DNA from: an uncultured Bacteroidales bacterium
Lineage (GTDB): Bacteria > Bacteroidota > Bacteroidia > Bacteroidales > UBA932
Reading direction: 5' to 3'
Assembly (NCBI GenBank): GCA_944323245.1
Contig: CALURT010000005.1
Span: forward strand, 1 to 64,000
Length of the DNA: 64,000 nt
Made by a program: the position numbers and the translations under genes. Shown piece after piece: positions 17,599 through 26,738 of this stretch. The notes below the pieces were generated by a model. It was given only the letters and a program-made list of their open reading frames with translations, did no database searches and was not told the origin of the DNA. Within the stretch, counting starts at the first letter, position 1. Each line of letters opens with the position of its first letter.

Positions 17599-19251
17599 TT
17601 ATTTTATCAGAGTAATGCTGTAGTCGGGGCCGTACACTACGCGGCGGACCGCATTGTTCACGTAACCTTTGCCCGGAGCCTTCCTTTCAAACCTGAAATT
17701 GGTCTGGAGCATGGATGCTTCCGTTTCCCCGAGTCTGTCCGTCAGCCTGTCGCCGTACTTGCTGCAGCAGTCCAACAGGAAGCATGCGGTATCATAACCC
17801 TGAAATGCATACGGAGTAGGTTCGGTATTGAAGAGAGCCCTGTATTCCATGAGGAATTTCCTGACGTCCTCCGAATCGTAGTCGATGAAATATGACACTG
17901 ACGTATGCAGGTTGACGTTGTGGAGATTGTCGGTTTCTATAGTCTCGAAACTCCTTATCCTTGACGGGCCGTACAGGACGATATCGTATCCGTTGTATAT
18001 CATCAGGTTCAGATTGCGGATCACGTCATTGACGAATGCCTCGCTTTCAGACAGCACGAGTACCTTGTTGCCTGTTTCCGGATTCATGAGACCTTCGAGG
18101 GATGTCGTGATTTCACGCCCTTCAAGGATGCTGTATGAAAACGACTTGTACGGAATCCCGGTATTCTCAAGCATCTGGCTTGCGATGACGTTCTCCTCGG
18201 ACATTTCATATCCCTTTTCGTGGATGACTATTACCTGGTCGGCCGGAGTCCTGTCTTCGTTTATCCAGTTTACCAAATCCCTGATTTGTGCCGCCGGTGA
18301 TGACGGAGCCTGTATCAGGTTCGGATATGTCAGCGTAAGCTGCTCCGATCTGTGGTCCAACGGGGATACCACGACGGTATTTGCAGGGGCCACATTGAGA
18401 AGCCTGCCGATGTCTCCGGAAGATACCGGTCCCAATACGATGTCGCTTGACTGCAGCCTGTCCAAGGTGATGTGCAGATTGCCGTCGGCAATGTCATATA
18501 CGCTCAGGCTTATGTCGGTCCCGTTTTCGCCGAGCTTTTTCACAGCCATCAGCGTACCGCAATAATAGTCGATATTGCCGGTGCTCGGCCTGCTGTTTTC
18601 ACCTGAAACATTGAACGGAAGCATCAGTACGGCGTTCACTTTCTGTTTTTTCGAAAAGCCGGGAAACAATACGGATTCGTGTCTTTCCTCCGATACCGGC
18701 GTCCCTGTCATAGTGCTGTCCGGCTTCTGTCCGGGAGTTTCCGGTCCGGAAGGAGCGGAGCCGTCTATAGGAATCCTGAGTTTCTGCCGGCTGCTGAGTT
18801 TCCTGCCTTTGAGCCCGTTGGCCTGCATGATGCTCTCGACGCTTACCCCGTATTTCTCCGCAATCACATCCAGGTCTTCGAACCATCTGACTGTGTGGAT
18901 GATGAAGTTACCGGATTCCTCTGTCTTCTTCTGCTGCTTTTTCTGCGCCTTTTCGACCTTTGCCTTCTCCACTACCGGTATGAGGATGATGGCATTCTTT
19001 TTCAGTCCGGTGTCTATCAGGGACGGATTGGCGGAATAGATGTCCTCGACGTTTACCCCGTATGCCTTGCAGATGGAATACAATGTCTGCCGCTCAAGCA
19101 CGATGTGCGAGTAGTACAGTTTTCCGTCCACCCGGACCTTTTCCTTTGAAATCGTGACGGGAGTAGGTACATAGTCCTGTGCGTAAATGCCGTTGCCGGA
19201 CATCATGACGGACAGGCACAATATGAAAATCAGAAGTTTATGAGTTTTCAT
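17599..19251 (-). CDS. Secreted LysM protein with a periplasmic-binding-protein (type 1) domain
   Basis: This 550-residue protein has a signal peptide ending near AQDY, two LysM-like peptidoglycan-binding repeats (about residues 35-92 and 118-163, the second with EKYGVSVESIMQANGL), a short serine/proline-rich linker and a C-terminal domain resembling type 1 periplasmic binding proteins of branched-chain amino acid uptake. No transport permease is adjacent. A binding-protein fold joined to cell-wall-binding repeats recalls LpoA, an activator of a penicillin-binding protein, but that role is inference. Downstream of the glycosyltransferase on the same strand with a 10-base gap. Confidence 0.87.
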   Translation of the reverse strand: MKTHKLLIFILCLSVMMSGNGIYAQDYVPTPVTISKEKVRVDGKLYYSHIVLERQTLYSICKAYGVNVEDIYSANPSLIDTGLKKNAIILIPVVEKAKVEKAQKKQQKKTEESGNFIIHTVRWFEDLDVIAEKYGVSVESIMQANGLKGRKLSSRQKLRIPIDGSAPSGPETPGQKPDSTMTGTPVSEERHESVLFPGFSKKQKVNAVLMLPFNVSGENSRPSTGNIDYYCGTLMAVKKLGENGTDISLSVYDIADGNLHITLDRLQSSDIVLGPVSSGDIGRLLNVAPANTVVVSPLDHRSEQLTLTYPNLIQAPSSPAAQIRDLVNWINEDRTPADQVIVIHEKGYEMSEENVIASQMLENTGIPYKSFSYSILEGREITTSLEGLMNPETGNKVLVLSESEAFVNDVIRNLNLMIYNGYDIVLYGPSRIRSFETIETDNLHNVNLHTSVSYFIDYDSEDVRKFLMEYRALFNTEPTPYAFQGYDTACFLLDCCSKYGDRLTDRLGETEASMLQTNFRFERKAPGKGYVNNAVRRVVYGPDYSITLIK

Positions 19252-19261
19252 CCGTAGCGTT

Positions 19262-20380
19262 TTATAATTCGTTGCTGAATCTTGTCAGAGCGTCGCAAAA
19301 CGCAGTCCACGACAGCCGTTTCTTTTCCTTTTCAATGTTTCTGATACAGTTTTCCCTGATTTCAGGGTCACTGAAATAGCGGACGATTTCCTTCCTTACC
19401 GCTTCAGGCGATATCGAGTCCGCCACAAGTCCGGTCCCGGTATCTCCGATGGCTGCCTTCAATCCTCCGGTGTCGGTCACTATCATCGGTACGTCGAAAT
19501 GATAGGATATGGAACTGATTCCGCTTTGGGTGGCCGTCCTGTAAGGCAGGACCACAACATCTGCCGCCGAGAAAAAATCGGTGACTTCCGAATCCCTTAC
19601 ATAGTGCAGATATGTGTGGATGCGGTCTCTTCCATCCTTGCCTATAAGCTCCTCATATCTGTCGAAAGAGCCGTACGGCTCGCCTGCTATTATCAGTCTG
19701 TACTCTTCTCCGAGTCCGCTGAAGGCTTCCAAAAGTATGTCAAGCCCCTTGTATTCCCTTATGAGGCCGAAAAACAGGATATTCCTGCTCCCGTGCGGGA
19801 TACCGAGTGCATCCTCGGCTTCTTTCCTGTCCCGTTTCCTGCCGAAATGGGAGTAGAGGGGATGCGGAATCGTAACCGCCTTTTTGCCGGGCCTGATTTT
19901 TTCGAGGTCTTCCTTTACAGCGTCGCAGAGGGTCACGCAGCCGTCGCTGCCTCCGAGAAAATACTTCGTGAACGGCGTATCGAAAAAATGCCTTTCATGC
20001 GGGATGACGTTGTCAAGAATCGAAACCACCTTGCAGTTCTTCCCGATATGGCGGGTCACATATCCCAACGACGGTGCGAAAAACGACATCCAGTAACGCA
20101 CTATCAGCAAATCCGGTCCCCATGCCCTGATTTTTTTCAGAGTCCTGATGTAGGAGAACGGATTTACAGTATCAAGCACCCGTTCGCTTTCGACGGGTGC
20201 CGCTTCGTCATTGTCTGTCACATACTGTGTTTTTCCCGGGAAAAGGAAGTCCGGATACTGTCTTTTGAAATTGAATGCCTTGACAGTATGATTTTTCTTC
20301 AACTCCGTGTACAGACACGCGTTGAACTGGGAAATCCCACCCCTGTACGGGTAAAAACAGGACAGTATGGCTATTTTCAA
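19262..20380 (-). CDS. Glycosyltransferase, GT4/GT1 type
   Basis: A GT-B fold glycosyltransferase of 372 residues. The N-terminus has FYPYRGGISQFNACL, the glycine-rich acceptor-side loop. The C-terminal donor half contains LFFGLIREYKGLDILLEAF and later VVLPYRTATQSGI, the region with the conserved acidic residue. The sugar and acceptor cannot be named. It starts directly after the stop of the OmpH gene and is followed by the LysM gene, so the three may be one transcript linked to the envelope. Confidence 0.9.
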   Translation of the reverse strand: MKIAILSCFYPYRGGISQFNACLYTELKKNHTVKAFNFKRQYPDFLFPGKTQYVTDNDEAAPVESERVLDTVNPFSYIRTLKKIRAWGPDLLIVRYWMSFFAPSLGYVTRHIGKNCKVVSILDNVIPHERHFFDTPFTKYFLGGSDGCVTLCDAVKEDLEKIRPGKKAVTIPHPLYSHFGRKRDRKEAEDALGIPHGSRNILFFGLIREYKGLDILLEAFSGLGEEYRLIIAGEPYGSFDRYEELIGKDGRDRIHTYLHYVRDSEVTDFFSAADVVVLPYRTATQSGISSISYHFDVPMIVTDTGGLKAAIGDTGTGLVADSISPEAVRKEIVRYFSDPEIRENCIRNIEKEKKRLSWTAFCDALTRFSNEL

Positions 20381-21001
20381 TTATTTGTTGTTTTTGTTCT
20401 TGTTCTTGATGTAATCCTCGTTGAGTTTCAGAATCACATCATCGGTAATGTCGAGTGTGGTGTCGGCTGTGATTACCGGAACGCCCCTCTGGTTGGTCAG
20501 AATCATGGAATACTGCTTCTCCTCGTTGTATTTGTCAAGGAAAGTCTTGATGGCATCCGCAATCTGGTTCATCATTACGGTCTGCTCTTCTATGATTTCG
20601 TTGTTCTTGGTGTTGGCATACTCGTTGAACTCCTGTTCCTTCTGTTGGAGCTGCTGACCCTGAACTTCAGCTACCGATCTGGTAATCAGACCCTTGTTAA
20701 GTTTTTCCTGAAAGGCGATCATTTCGGATTCCAGGCTCTTGCCCCTTCTTGTCACTTCGTCCTGGATATTCTTGGCTTTCGCCTCCACTACTGCTCCGAG
20801 GTCATTGGCCATGTCGTATTCGGCTACAATTCTGTCAAGGTCTACGTAAACGATGCCGCCGGCTACGGGAGTTCCCAATGAATCCGCTTCCGATTTGACA
20901 ATGTCCTTTTTCGTCTCTTTCCCGCCCGAAACGGACAATACTCCGAAAACGACAGCTACCGCCATTGCCACGATGCTGAAAATTAAAGGTAGATGTTTCA
21001 T
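20381..21001 (-). CDS. OmpH/Skp-family periplasmic chaperone-like protein
   Basis: This 206-residue protein has an N-terminal hydrophobic helix (LIFSIVAMAVAVVFGVLSVSG) and the Skp-type layout: a short strand IVYVDLDRIVAEYDMANDLG, a long charged coiled-coil (about residues 80-150, ALKSLESEMIAFQEKLNKG-like) and a closing strand YSMILTNQRGVPVI. Skp trimers carry unfolded outer-membrane proteins across the periplasm. A second, shorter copy is encoded at 26140 after bamA. The retained helix and C-terminal poly-Asn/Lys tail differ from that copy. Promoter box at 21052-21059. Confidence 0.88.
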   Translation of the reverse strand: MKHLPLIFSIVAMAVAVVFGVLSVSGGKETKKDIVKSEADSLGTPVAGGIVYVDLDRIVAEYDMANDLGAVVEAKAKNIQDEVTRRGKSLESEMIAFQEKLNKGLITRSVAEVQGQQLQQKEQEFNEYANTKNNEIIEEQTVMMNQIADAIKTFLDKYNEEKQYSMILTNQRGVPVITADTTLDITDDVILKLNEDYIKNKNKNNK

Positions 21002-21051
21002 TTAAGTGAAATTATTTTGTTAGTAATGTTTGTTATTGTCAATGCGTCCTG

Positions 21052-21059
21052 CAAATATA
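21052..21059 (-). promoter_or_regulatory. -7 box for the ompH-glycosyltransferase-LysM run
   Basis: Minus-strand TATATTTG, an exact consensus match, about 50 bases before the OmpH ATG and immediately after the pdxJ stop. Confidence 0.5.
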
Positions 21060-21068
21060 ACAATTTAA

Positions 21069-21788
21069 TCATAAAATCCGTATCTTCTGCAGGTATGCCT
21101 CCACGGTTTTCTCCAACCCCATGTAAAGCGCATCGCAAATGATTGCATGGCCGATTGATACCTCGTCGGTGAAGGGGATTCTCCTTATATAATATTCGAG
21201 ATTGTCGAGATTGAGGTCATGTCCTGCATTCAGCCCGAGCCCGCATCTGGCGGCTTCGTTTGCGGCAGCCACGTATGGAGCAATGGCTTTTTCCCTGTCG
21301 GCGGCGTACCCTTTCGCATAGCCTTCTGTGAAAAGTTCCACGCGGTCGCATCCGCATTCAGCGGCTCCTGCAGCCATTTCCTGCAGCGGATCTATAAAAA
21401 TCGACGTCCTGATGCCCTTTTTCTTGAATTCTGCGCAGATTTCGGTCAGGAATCCCTTGTTTTCCAATGTATTCCATCCGGCGTTGGAAGTGATGGCATC
21501 GGCGGCGTCCGGGACAAGGGTCACCTGCGCCGGCACCACTTCGAGTACGAGGTCCACGAATGCCGGGATGGGATTGCCTTCGATATTGAGTTCCGTGGTC
21601 AGCACCGGTTTCAATGCCCTTACGTCAGAATATCTTATATGTCTCTCGTCCGGCCTCGGGTGTACCGTAATGCCTTCGGCTCCGAAACGTTCGCAGTCCA
21701 AAGCGGCCTTGATTACGTCCGGCATGTTTCCGCCGCGGGAATTCCGCAACGTGGCTATTTTGTTTATATTTACGCTCAGTCTTGTCAT
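21069..21788 (-). CDS. pdxJ: Pyridoxine 5'-phosphate synthase
   Basis: PdxJ condenses 1-deoxyxylulose 5-phosphate with 3-amino-2-oxopropyl phosphate in vitamin B6 synthesis. The 239-residue TIM barrel begins [16 protein letters not shown]; the frame is open to 21836, but this start is the family one. Family motifs visible are [31 protein letters not shown] and GLNAGHDLN. It is divergent from nadK, sharing an AT-rich spacer. The ompH gene downstream on the same strand has its own promoter. Confidence 0.96.
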   Translation of the reverse strand: MTRLSVNINKIATLRNSRGGNMPDVIKAALDCERFGAEGITVHPRPDERHIRYSDVRALKPVLTTELNIEGNPIPAFVDLVLEVVPAQVTLVPDAADAITSNAGWNTLENKGFLTEICAEFKKKGIRTSIFIDPLQEMAAGAAECGCDRVELFTEGYAKGYAADREKAIAPYVAAANEAARCGLGLNAGHDLNLDNLEYYIRRIPFTDEVSIGHAIICDALYMGLEKTVEAYLQKIRIL

Positions 21789-21854
21789 TGTCGTCTCTAT
21801 TGCAAGGATTCGGCAAAAATAGACATAATTGTTCAATTATGTGAAAATAAAGTG

Positions 21855-21862
21855 TAATTTTG
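21855..21862 (+). promoter_or_regulatory. -7 box for nadK-uppS
   Basis: TAATTTTG, an exact consensus match, with a TTG 23 bases upstream. It is 31 bases before the nadK ATG. Confidence 0.55.
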
Positions 21863-21893
21863 GAGTCGCAATCACCTCAGCGGAACAGCAGAC

Positions 21894-22721
21894 ATGAAGA
21901 TAGCGGTTTATTTGAAAAAAAACGGGATTGAGGCGGACAGCCGTTTTCTGAACCTTATGGACGGTTTCAGGCGGGCCGGCTGTGACGTTTACAGGGTTTT
22001 TGATGAGGGCACGGTATCGGAGGATACTGACATGCTCGTGGCCGTGGGCGGAGACGGTACATTCCTTTCCTCGGCGGTCATTGTCGGAAATTCGGGCGTT
22101 CCCGTATTCGGCGTAAATCTCGGCAGGCTTGGTTTCCTGTCGGAGAACCAGCCCGAAACCGCCGTGGAAAGCATTCTGTCGGGCAATTATTCAATAGAAG
22201 AGCGGACGCTGCTCAATATCGTTTCCGAAAACGGAGATGGCGTATTGGACGGCATGTATCCTTTTGCGTTGAATGAAATCACCGTACACAGGTCCGGGCC
22301 GGCGATGCTCGGGGTGGATGTGAGCATAGACGGCAGTCCGTTGCCGACGTATTGGGCAGACGGTCTGCTCATAGCCACAAGTTCCGGGTCCACAGCCTAT
22401 TCGTTGAGCGTCGGAGGCCCCATAGTATTGCCTGAATCGAAGGTCCTGATAGTTTCCCCTATTGCTCCGCACAATCTCAACATAAGGCCTCTGATAGTTC
22501 CGGATACGTCCGTAATCGGGCTCTCGCTGCGTTCACGGGATGAAAAGGTGCTTGTCACTGCGGACAACAGGAGTATGGAAATCGATCCCGACGGGAAACT
22601 GCAGGTCTCTATGGCCCGATTTTCGCTCAAGCGTGTCCGGCTCAAAGGTTCCAATTTCATAAATGCCCTTACGACCAAACTGTTCTGGGGCGAAGACATC
22701 AGAAACGGAAGTGAAAGATAA
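21894..22721 (+). CDS. nadK: NAD kinase
   Basis: This 275-residue enzyme phosphorylates NAD to NADP using ATP. The catalytic GGDGT motif is seen in VAVGGDGTFLSS near residue 47, with LGRLGFL, the NE pair in ALNEITVHR and DGLLIATSSGSTAYSLSVGGP, the second conserved nucleotide-binding block. Length matches the PpnK family. uppS begins one base after its stop, so the two are co-transcribed. Confidence 0.97.
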   Translation: MKIAVYLKKNGIEADSRFLNLMDGFRRAGCDVYRVFDEGTVSEDTDMLVAVGGDGTFLSSAVIVGNSGVPVFGVNLGRLGFLSENQPETAVESILSGNYSIEERTLLNIVSENGDGVLDGMYPFALNEITVHRSGPAMLGVDVSIDGSPLPTYWADGLLIATSSGSTAYSLSVGGPIVLPESKVLIVSPIAPHNLNIRPLIVPDTSVIGLSLRSRDEKVLVTADNRSMEIDPDGKLQVSMARFSLKRVRLKGSNFINALTTKLFWGEDIRNGSER

Positions 22722-22722
22722 A

Positions 22723-23445
22723 ATGGAAGAAAATATCAGAATCCCGTCGCACGTCTCCATAATCATGGACGGAAACGGAAGATGGGCGCAGAAACGCGGC
22801 CTGCATCGCAGTGCCGGTCATGTGGAGGGCGTGGAAAGTGTACGTGCCTGTATAGAGGCTGCCGTGGAAACGGGGGTGAAGTACCTCTCACTGTATGCCT
22901 TTTCGGAAGAAAACTGGAACAGGCCCGAAAGCGAGGTCTCCGATCTGATGAACCTTATGGCGAAATCCATGCTGAATGAATTGTCGGCGATGCTCGGAAA
23001 CGGCATCCGTTTCATCGTCCTCGGACACAGGTCGAGGCTTGATGCGGAACTCAACGCCCGGATTGACGAATGTATGGAGCGGACCAAGGACAATGACAGG
23101 CTGACGCTTGTCGTTTTTCTGAGCTATAGCGGAAAATGGGACATACTGCAGGCGGCCAAACGTTTTGCCGTCGAACTGGCGGACCATCCGGAGCGGAGGG
23201 AGGAACTTCTCTCCTGCGGGCCGGAAATATTTGACGGATACCTTGTTACCAAGGATATTCCGGATCCTGATCTGATAATAAGGACTTCCGGCGAGATGCG
23301 GATGAGCAATTATCTGCTGTGGCAGGGAGCCTATTCCGAACTGCTTTTCACCGACGTGCTGTGGCCTGATTTCAGGAAGGATGAATTCCGGAAGGCCGTG
23401 GAGGCTTATTCAAAAAGAGACAGACGGTATGGAAAAGTCAAATAA
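22723..23445 (+). CDS. uppS: Isoprenyl transferase (undecaprenyl diphosphate synthase)
   Basis: UppS makes the C55 lipid carrier for peptidoglycan and surface polysaccharides by adding isopentenyl units to farnesyl diphosphate. The 240-residue protein has the cis-prenyltransferase motifs SIIMDGNGRWAQKRG (catalytic Asp), LYAFSEENWNRP and DLIIRTSGEMRMSNYLLWQ, then YSELLFTDVLWPDF. The start at 22723 is one base after nadK; an in-frame upstream start inside nadK is unlikely. bamA follows from its own -7 box. Confidence 0.97.
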   Translation: MEENIRIPSHVSIIMDGNGRWAQKRGLHRSAGHVEGVESVRACIEAAVETGVKYLSLYAFSEENWNRPESEVSDLMNLMAKSMLNELSAMLGNGIRFIVLGHRSRLDAELNARIDECMERTKDNDRLTLVVFLSYSGKWDILQAAKRFAVELADHPERREELLSCGPEIFDGYLVTKDIPDPDLIIRTSGEMRMSNYLLWQGAYSELLFTDVLWPDFRKDEFRKAVEAYSKRDRRYGKVK

Positions 23446-23452
23446 AATTACC

Positions 23453-23460
23453 TATCTTTG
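23453..23460 (+). promoter_or_regulatory. -7 box for bamA
   Basis: TATCTTTG, an exact consensus match, 36 bases before the bamA ATG. Confidence 0.55.
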
Positions 23461-23496
23461 TCACTTTGTTTACAACGTTGAACTTTAAATTGAACA

Positions 23497-26082
23497 ATGA
23501 AAATCGGACGACTCGTAATTCTTTGTGTTCTCGCCGCACTCTATTTTCCGCTGTCGGCACAGGAAGGCAAAGGGATAACCGTAGATTATAACAATCCGAA
23601 AGAATATATAGTCAGCGGCATTTCCGTAGAGGGTAACAAATATGTCTCTTCGAACAGGATCATCGATTTCACCGGCATGATGGAAGGCATGAAGCTGACC
23701 GTGCCGGGTGACGACGTCTCCTCCATCATAGACAGGCTCTGGCTCAGCACCTATTTCGAGGATGCCACCATTGCCATTGACTCGATTGTTCCCACAAGGG
23801 ATTCCGCATACTTCAAGATTTCTGTCGTAGAGCGTCCGAGAGTGTCGGCGTGGACCTATTCGGGCATCAAGTCAGGGGAAAGGAAGGAAATAGAGGAAAG
23901 GGTGAATCTCAGACGAGGCGGGGTCTTTTCCGATTATGTGGCCAAAACAGCCACGGACATCATCCTGAGATATTACAAGGAAAAAGGCTTCCTGTTGGCC
24001 AAGGTGGACGTGCAGCCGCAGGTGGACAGCATGATCAAGGGTGCGATAAGGGTCAATTTCGCCATTGACAAGGGCAAGAAAGTCAAAATCAAGAAAATAA
24101 CCTTCTCCGGAGACATAAGTCTGAAAGAGGGCAAGCTCGTACGGTCAATGAAGAAGACCAAAGATGCGAGACTTATCAACTTCTTCAGTTCCAAGAAATT
24201 CGACGAAAAAGAATACCCCAATGACAAGAAAGGGCTGATAAGCGCCTTCAACGAAGCCGGCTACAGGGATGCCCGTATCGTCAAGGATACCATGTACTAC
24301 ATCGAGCCGGACAGGCTGCAGATAGACTTCACCATAGACGAGGGAAAGAAATACTATTTCAGGAACATCACGTGGACGGGAAACTCGGTGTATTCCACCG
24401 ATGACCTGAACAATATCCTGATGATCCGCAAGGGAGACGTCTATGACGTGGTGACGATGGAGCACCGTCTTTTCGGAGGCGGTAAGCAGAATGAATACGA
24501 CGTATCCAAGCTGTACCGCGACCAGGGCTATCTTTTCTTCAACGTACAGCCTGTGGAGCTTAATATCGAAGGGGACTCGGTGGATGTGGAAATGAGGATT
24601 GTGGAAGGCAAACCGGCCACATTGAACAATATCATCATCAACGGCAACGACCTTACCAATGAAAGGGTAGTGCGCCGCCAGGTCTTTACAAGACCCGGTT
24701 ATCTGTTCAGCCAGACCGATTTCGAGCGTTCGATAAGGGAAATCGCATCCATGGGACAGTTCGACCCTGAGGCCATTGCCGATCCTGCCACGGGATATTC
24801 CATCATTCCTAACCAGCTGACCAACACCGTTGACCTTGTGTACAACGTCACGGAGAAGCCGTCGAGCCAGCTGGAACTGTCCGGAGGATGGGGCGGAAAC
24901 ACATTCGTGGCCACTGTCGGAGTCAGCTTCAACAACTTCTCCACAAGGAGATTCTTCGACAAGTCGGCATGGCGTCCGGTACCTCTCGGAGATGCGCAAA
25001 ACCTTGCCATACGTTTCCAGACCAACGGTACCTATTATACTAGCCTTTCGGCAAGTTTCATGGAACCGTGGCTGTTCGGCAAGAAACCGACGTCCCTGAG
25101 CATTTCAGCCTACTATACGAGACAGACCAATTCATATCTCGCCCTCGGAATGCTCAACAATGACGAATTCTTCGAGGTGTACGGTTTTGCAGCAGGAATC
25201 GGAAACAGGCTCAAATGGCCGGACAACTATTTCGTCCTCTACAACCAGCTGAGCTGGCAGACCTACCGTCTCCAGAACTGGCCGGGAAGTTTCATATTCG
25301 ATACAGGTATATCGCATAACCTGAGCTACACCATAAGCCTGTCGAGAAATTCCACCGACCAGGTCATCTATCCTCGTCAGGGATCGGATTTCACCCTGTC
25401 GCTGCAGCTGACTCCGCCGTATTCTCTGCTGAGAAAGAAAAACAAGGGCGTTCTTGATGCCGACGGCAATCCTACGAGGGCAGCTTCATGGAGGGATGTG
25501 GATTACAACCTGCAGTCTTCCCGTGACCGCTATCGCTGGATAGAGTATCATAAATGGTCGTTCAAGGGAGCGATTTACACCAAACTTGTCGGGGACCTTG
25601 TGCTGATGGCCCGTGCGCAGTTCGGTTATCTCGGATATTACAACAGGAACTGGGGTTATTCTCCGTTCGAGGGTTATCTCGTCGGAGGTGACGGTATGTC
25701 GGGTTACAACACTTACGGACAGGAGGTGATTTCACTCAGGGGTTATTCGAACTACTCCCTGACTCCTATGACAATGACTCAGTACACTTCCCAGGGATAT
25801 GCCTATTCGGGTAATGTCTATGACAAGTTCACTGTGGAGTTGAGGTATCCGGTGGTATTGCAGCCGCAGTCCACAATATTCGCCCTTGTCTTCCTTGAGG
25901 GAGGTAACTGCTGGTCGGACATCAAGGATTTCAATCCGTTTCAGATCAAGCGTTCGGCCGGTGTCGGCGTGAGGGTCTTCCTGCCTGTGGTCGGACTCCT
26001 CGGTGTGGACTGGGGATGGGGCTTCGACGATGACACCAACGGCCGCAGCCAGTTCCACTTCGTCATCGGACAGCAGTTCTGA
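23497..26082 (+). CDS. bamA: Outer membrane protein assembly factor BamA
   Basis: BamA is the beta-barrel core of the outer-membrane protein insertion machine. The 861-residue protein has a signal peptide ending at LSAQEG, a series of POTRA domains over about residues 30-440 (for example YIVSGISVEGNKYVSSNRII and KKYYFRNITWTGNSVYSTDDL) and a C-terminal Omp85 barrel of about 400 residues. The barrel includes the RGYSNYSL segment of the conserved loop-6 (VRGF/Y) region and closes with an aromatic-terminated strand, FHFVIGQQF. Together with bamD at 14602 and the OmpH gene 57 bases downstream it forms an envelope-assembly set. Confidence 0.96.
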   Translation: MKIGRLVILCVLAALYFPLSAQEGKGITVDYNNPKEYIVSGISVEGNKYVSSNRIIDFTGMMEGMKLTVPGDDVSSIIDRLWLSTYFEDATIAIDSIVPTRDSAYFKISVVERPRVSAWTYSGIKSGERKEIEERVNLRRGGVFSDYVAKTATDIILRYYKEKGFLLAKVDVQPQVDSMIKGAIRVNFAIDKGKKVKIKKITFSGDISLKEGKLVRSMKKTKDARLINFFSSKKFDEKEYPNDKKGLISAFNEAGYRDARIVKDTMYYIEPDRLQIDFTIDEGKKYYFRNITWTGNSVYSTDDLNNILMIRKGDVYDVVTMEHRLFGGGKQNEYDVSKLYRDQGYLFFNVQPVELNIEGDSVDVEMRIVEGKPATLNNIIINGNDLTNERVVRRQVFTRPGYLFSQTDFERSIREIASMGQFDPEAIADPATGYSIIPNQLTNTVDLVYNVTEKPSSQLELSGGWGGNTFVATVGVSFNNFSTRRFFDKSAWRPVPLGDAQNLAIRFQTNGTYYTSLSASFMEPWLFGKKPTSLSISAYYTRQTNSYLALGMLNNDEFFEVYGFAAGIGNRLKWPDNYFVLYNQLSWQTYRLQNWPGSFIFDTGISHNLSYTISLSRNSTDQVIYPRQGSDFTLSLQLTPPYSLLRKKNKGVLDADGNPTRAASWRDVDYNLQSSRDRYRWIEYHKWSFKGAIYTKLVGDLVLMARAQFGYLGYYNRNWGYSPFEGYLVGGDGMSGYNTYGQEVISLRGYSNYSLTPMTMTQYTSQGYAYSGNVYDKFTVELRYPVVLQPQSTIFALVFLEGGNCWSDIKDFNPFQIKRSAGVGVRVFLPVVGLLGVDWGWGFDDDTNGRSQFHFVIGQQF

Positions 26083-26139
26083 TAAAGGGTGTGCTTAGTA
26101 GAAAATATTAATGTAGAATAAGTTATAATTGATTTTATT

Positions 26140-26712
26140 ATGAAAAAAATGATTCTGATCGCGGCTGCCGTACTTTTCGCAGGAGCCGCAATGTCGGCCC
26201 AGACAAAATTCGCACACGTGGACTTCAATGAACTTTTGCAGCTCATGCCAGAAACCGATTCGGCTATGGTACAGATGGATGCAGCATACAAGGAGGCAAA
26301 CGATACCTACAATACCATGCTGGCCGAGTATCAGACCAAAGCCCAGCAGTTCCAGGAGAAACAGGCTACATGGACATCTGCAGTCAGGGACAGCAAGGCA
26401 CGTGAACTTTCGGACATCGAAGCAAGGATCAATGATTTCAACCAGGCTATCCAGCAGGATATGAACCAGCTGAACCAGACTCTCATGGCCCCGATACAGC
26501 AGAAGGCCACTGATGTCGTGAATACTCTTGCCAAGGCAAAGGGCGTGATATACGTGTTCAATTCCACGTCCCTCCTTTATATAGATGAAACCCAGAGTAT
26601 CGATCTTACTCCGGAAGCAAGGACAATGCTCAATATTCCGGATGACAAGACCATAGAATCCGTGATGGCGGCCCGTCAGGCCCAGGCCGAAGCAGCCGCT
26701 GCAGCCCAATAG
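26140..26712 (+). CDS. OmpH/Skp-family chaperone
   Basis: This is a 190-residue Skp-like protein with a cleavable signal peptide (AMSAQTKFAHVDF). The opening strand FAHVDFNELLQLMPETDSAM, the coiled-coil arm rich in Gln/Lys/Glu (about residues 45-120) and the closing part around GVIYVFNSTSLLYID match the OmpH family. The C-terminus is alanine-rich (RQAQAEAAAAAQ). The position right after bamA is the usual place for skp/ompH. A second paralogue is encoded at 20381. Confidence 0.92.
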   Translation: MKKMILIAAAVLFAGAAMSAQTKFAHVDFNELLQLMPETDSAMVQMDAAYKEANDTYNTMLAEYQTKAQQFQEKQATWTSAVRDSKARELSDIEARINDFNQAIQQDMNQLNQTLMAPIQQKATDVVNTLAKAKGVIYVFNSTSLLYIDETQSIDLTPEARTMLNIPDDKTIESVMAARQAQAEAAAAAQ

Positions 26713-26738
26713 AAAATATTTTTAACGCAAAACACGAC

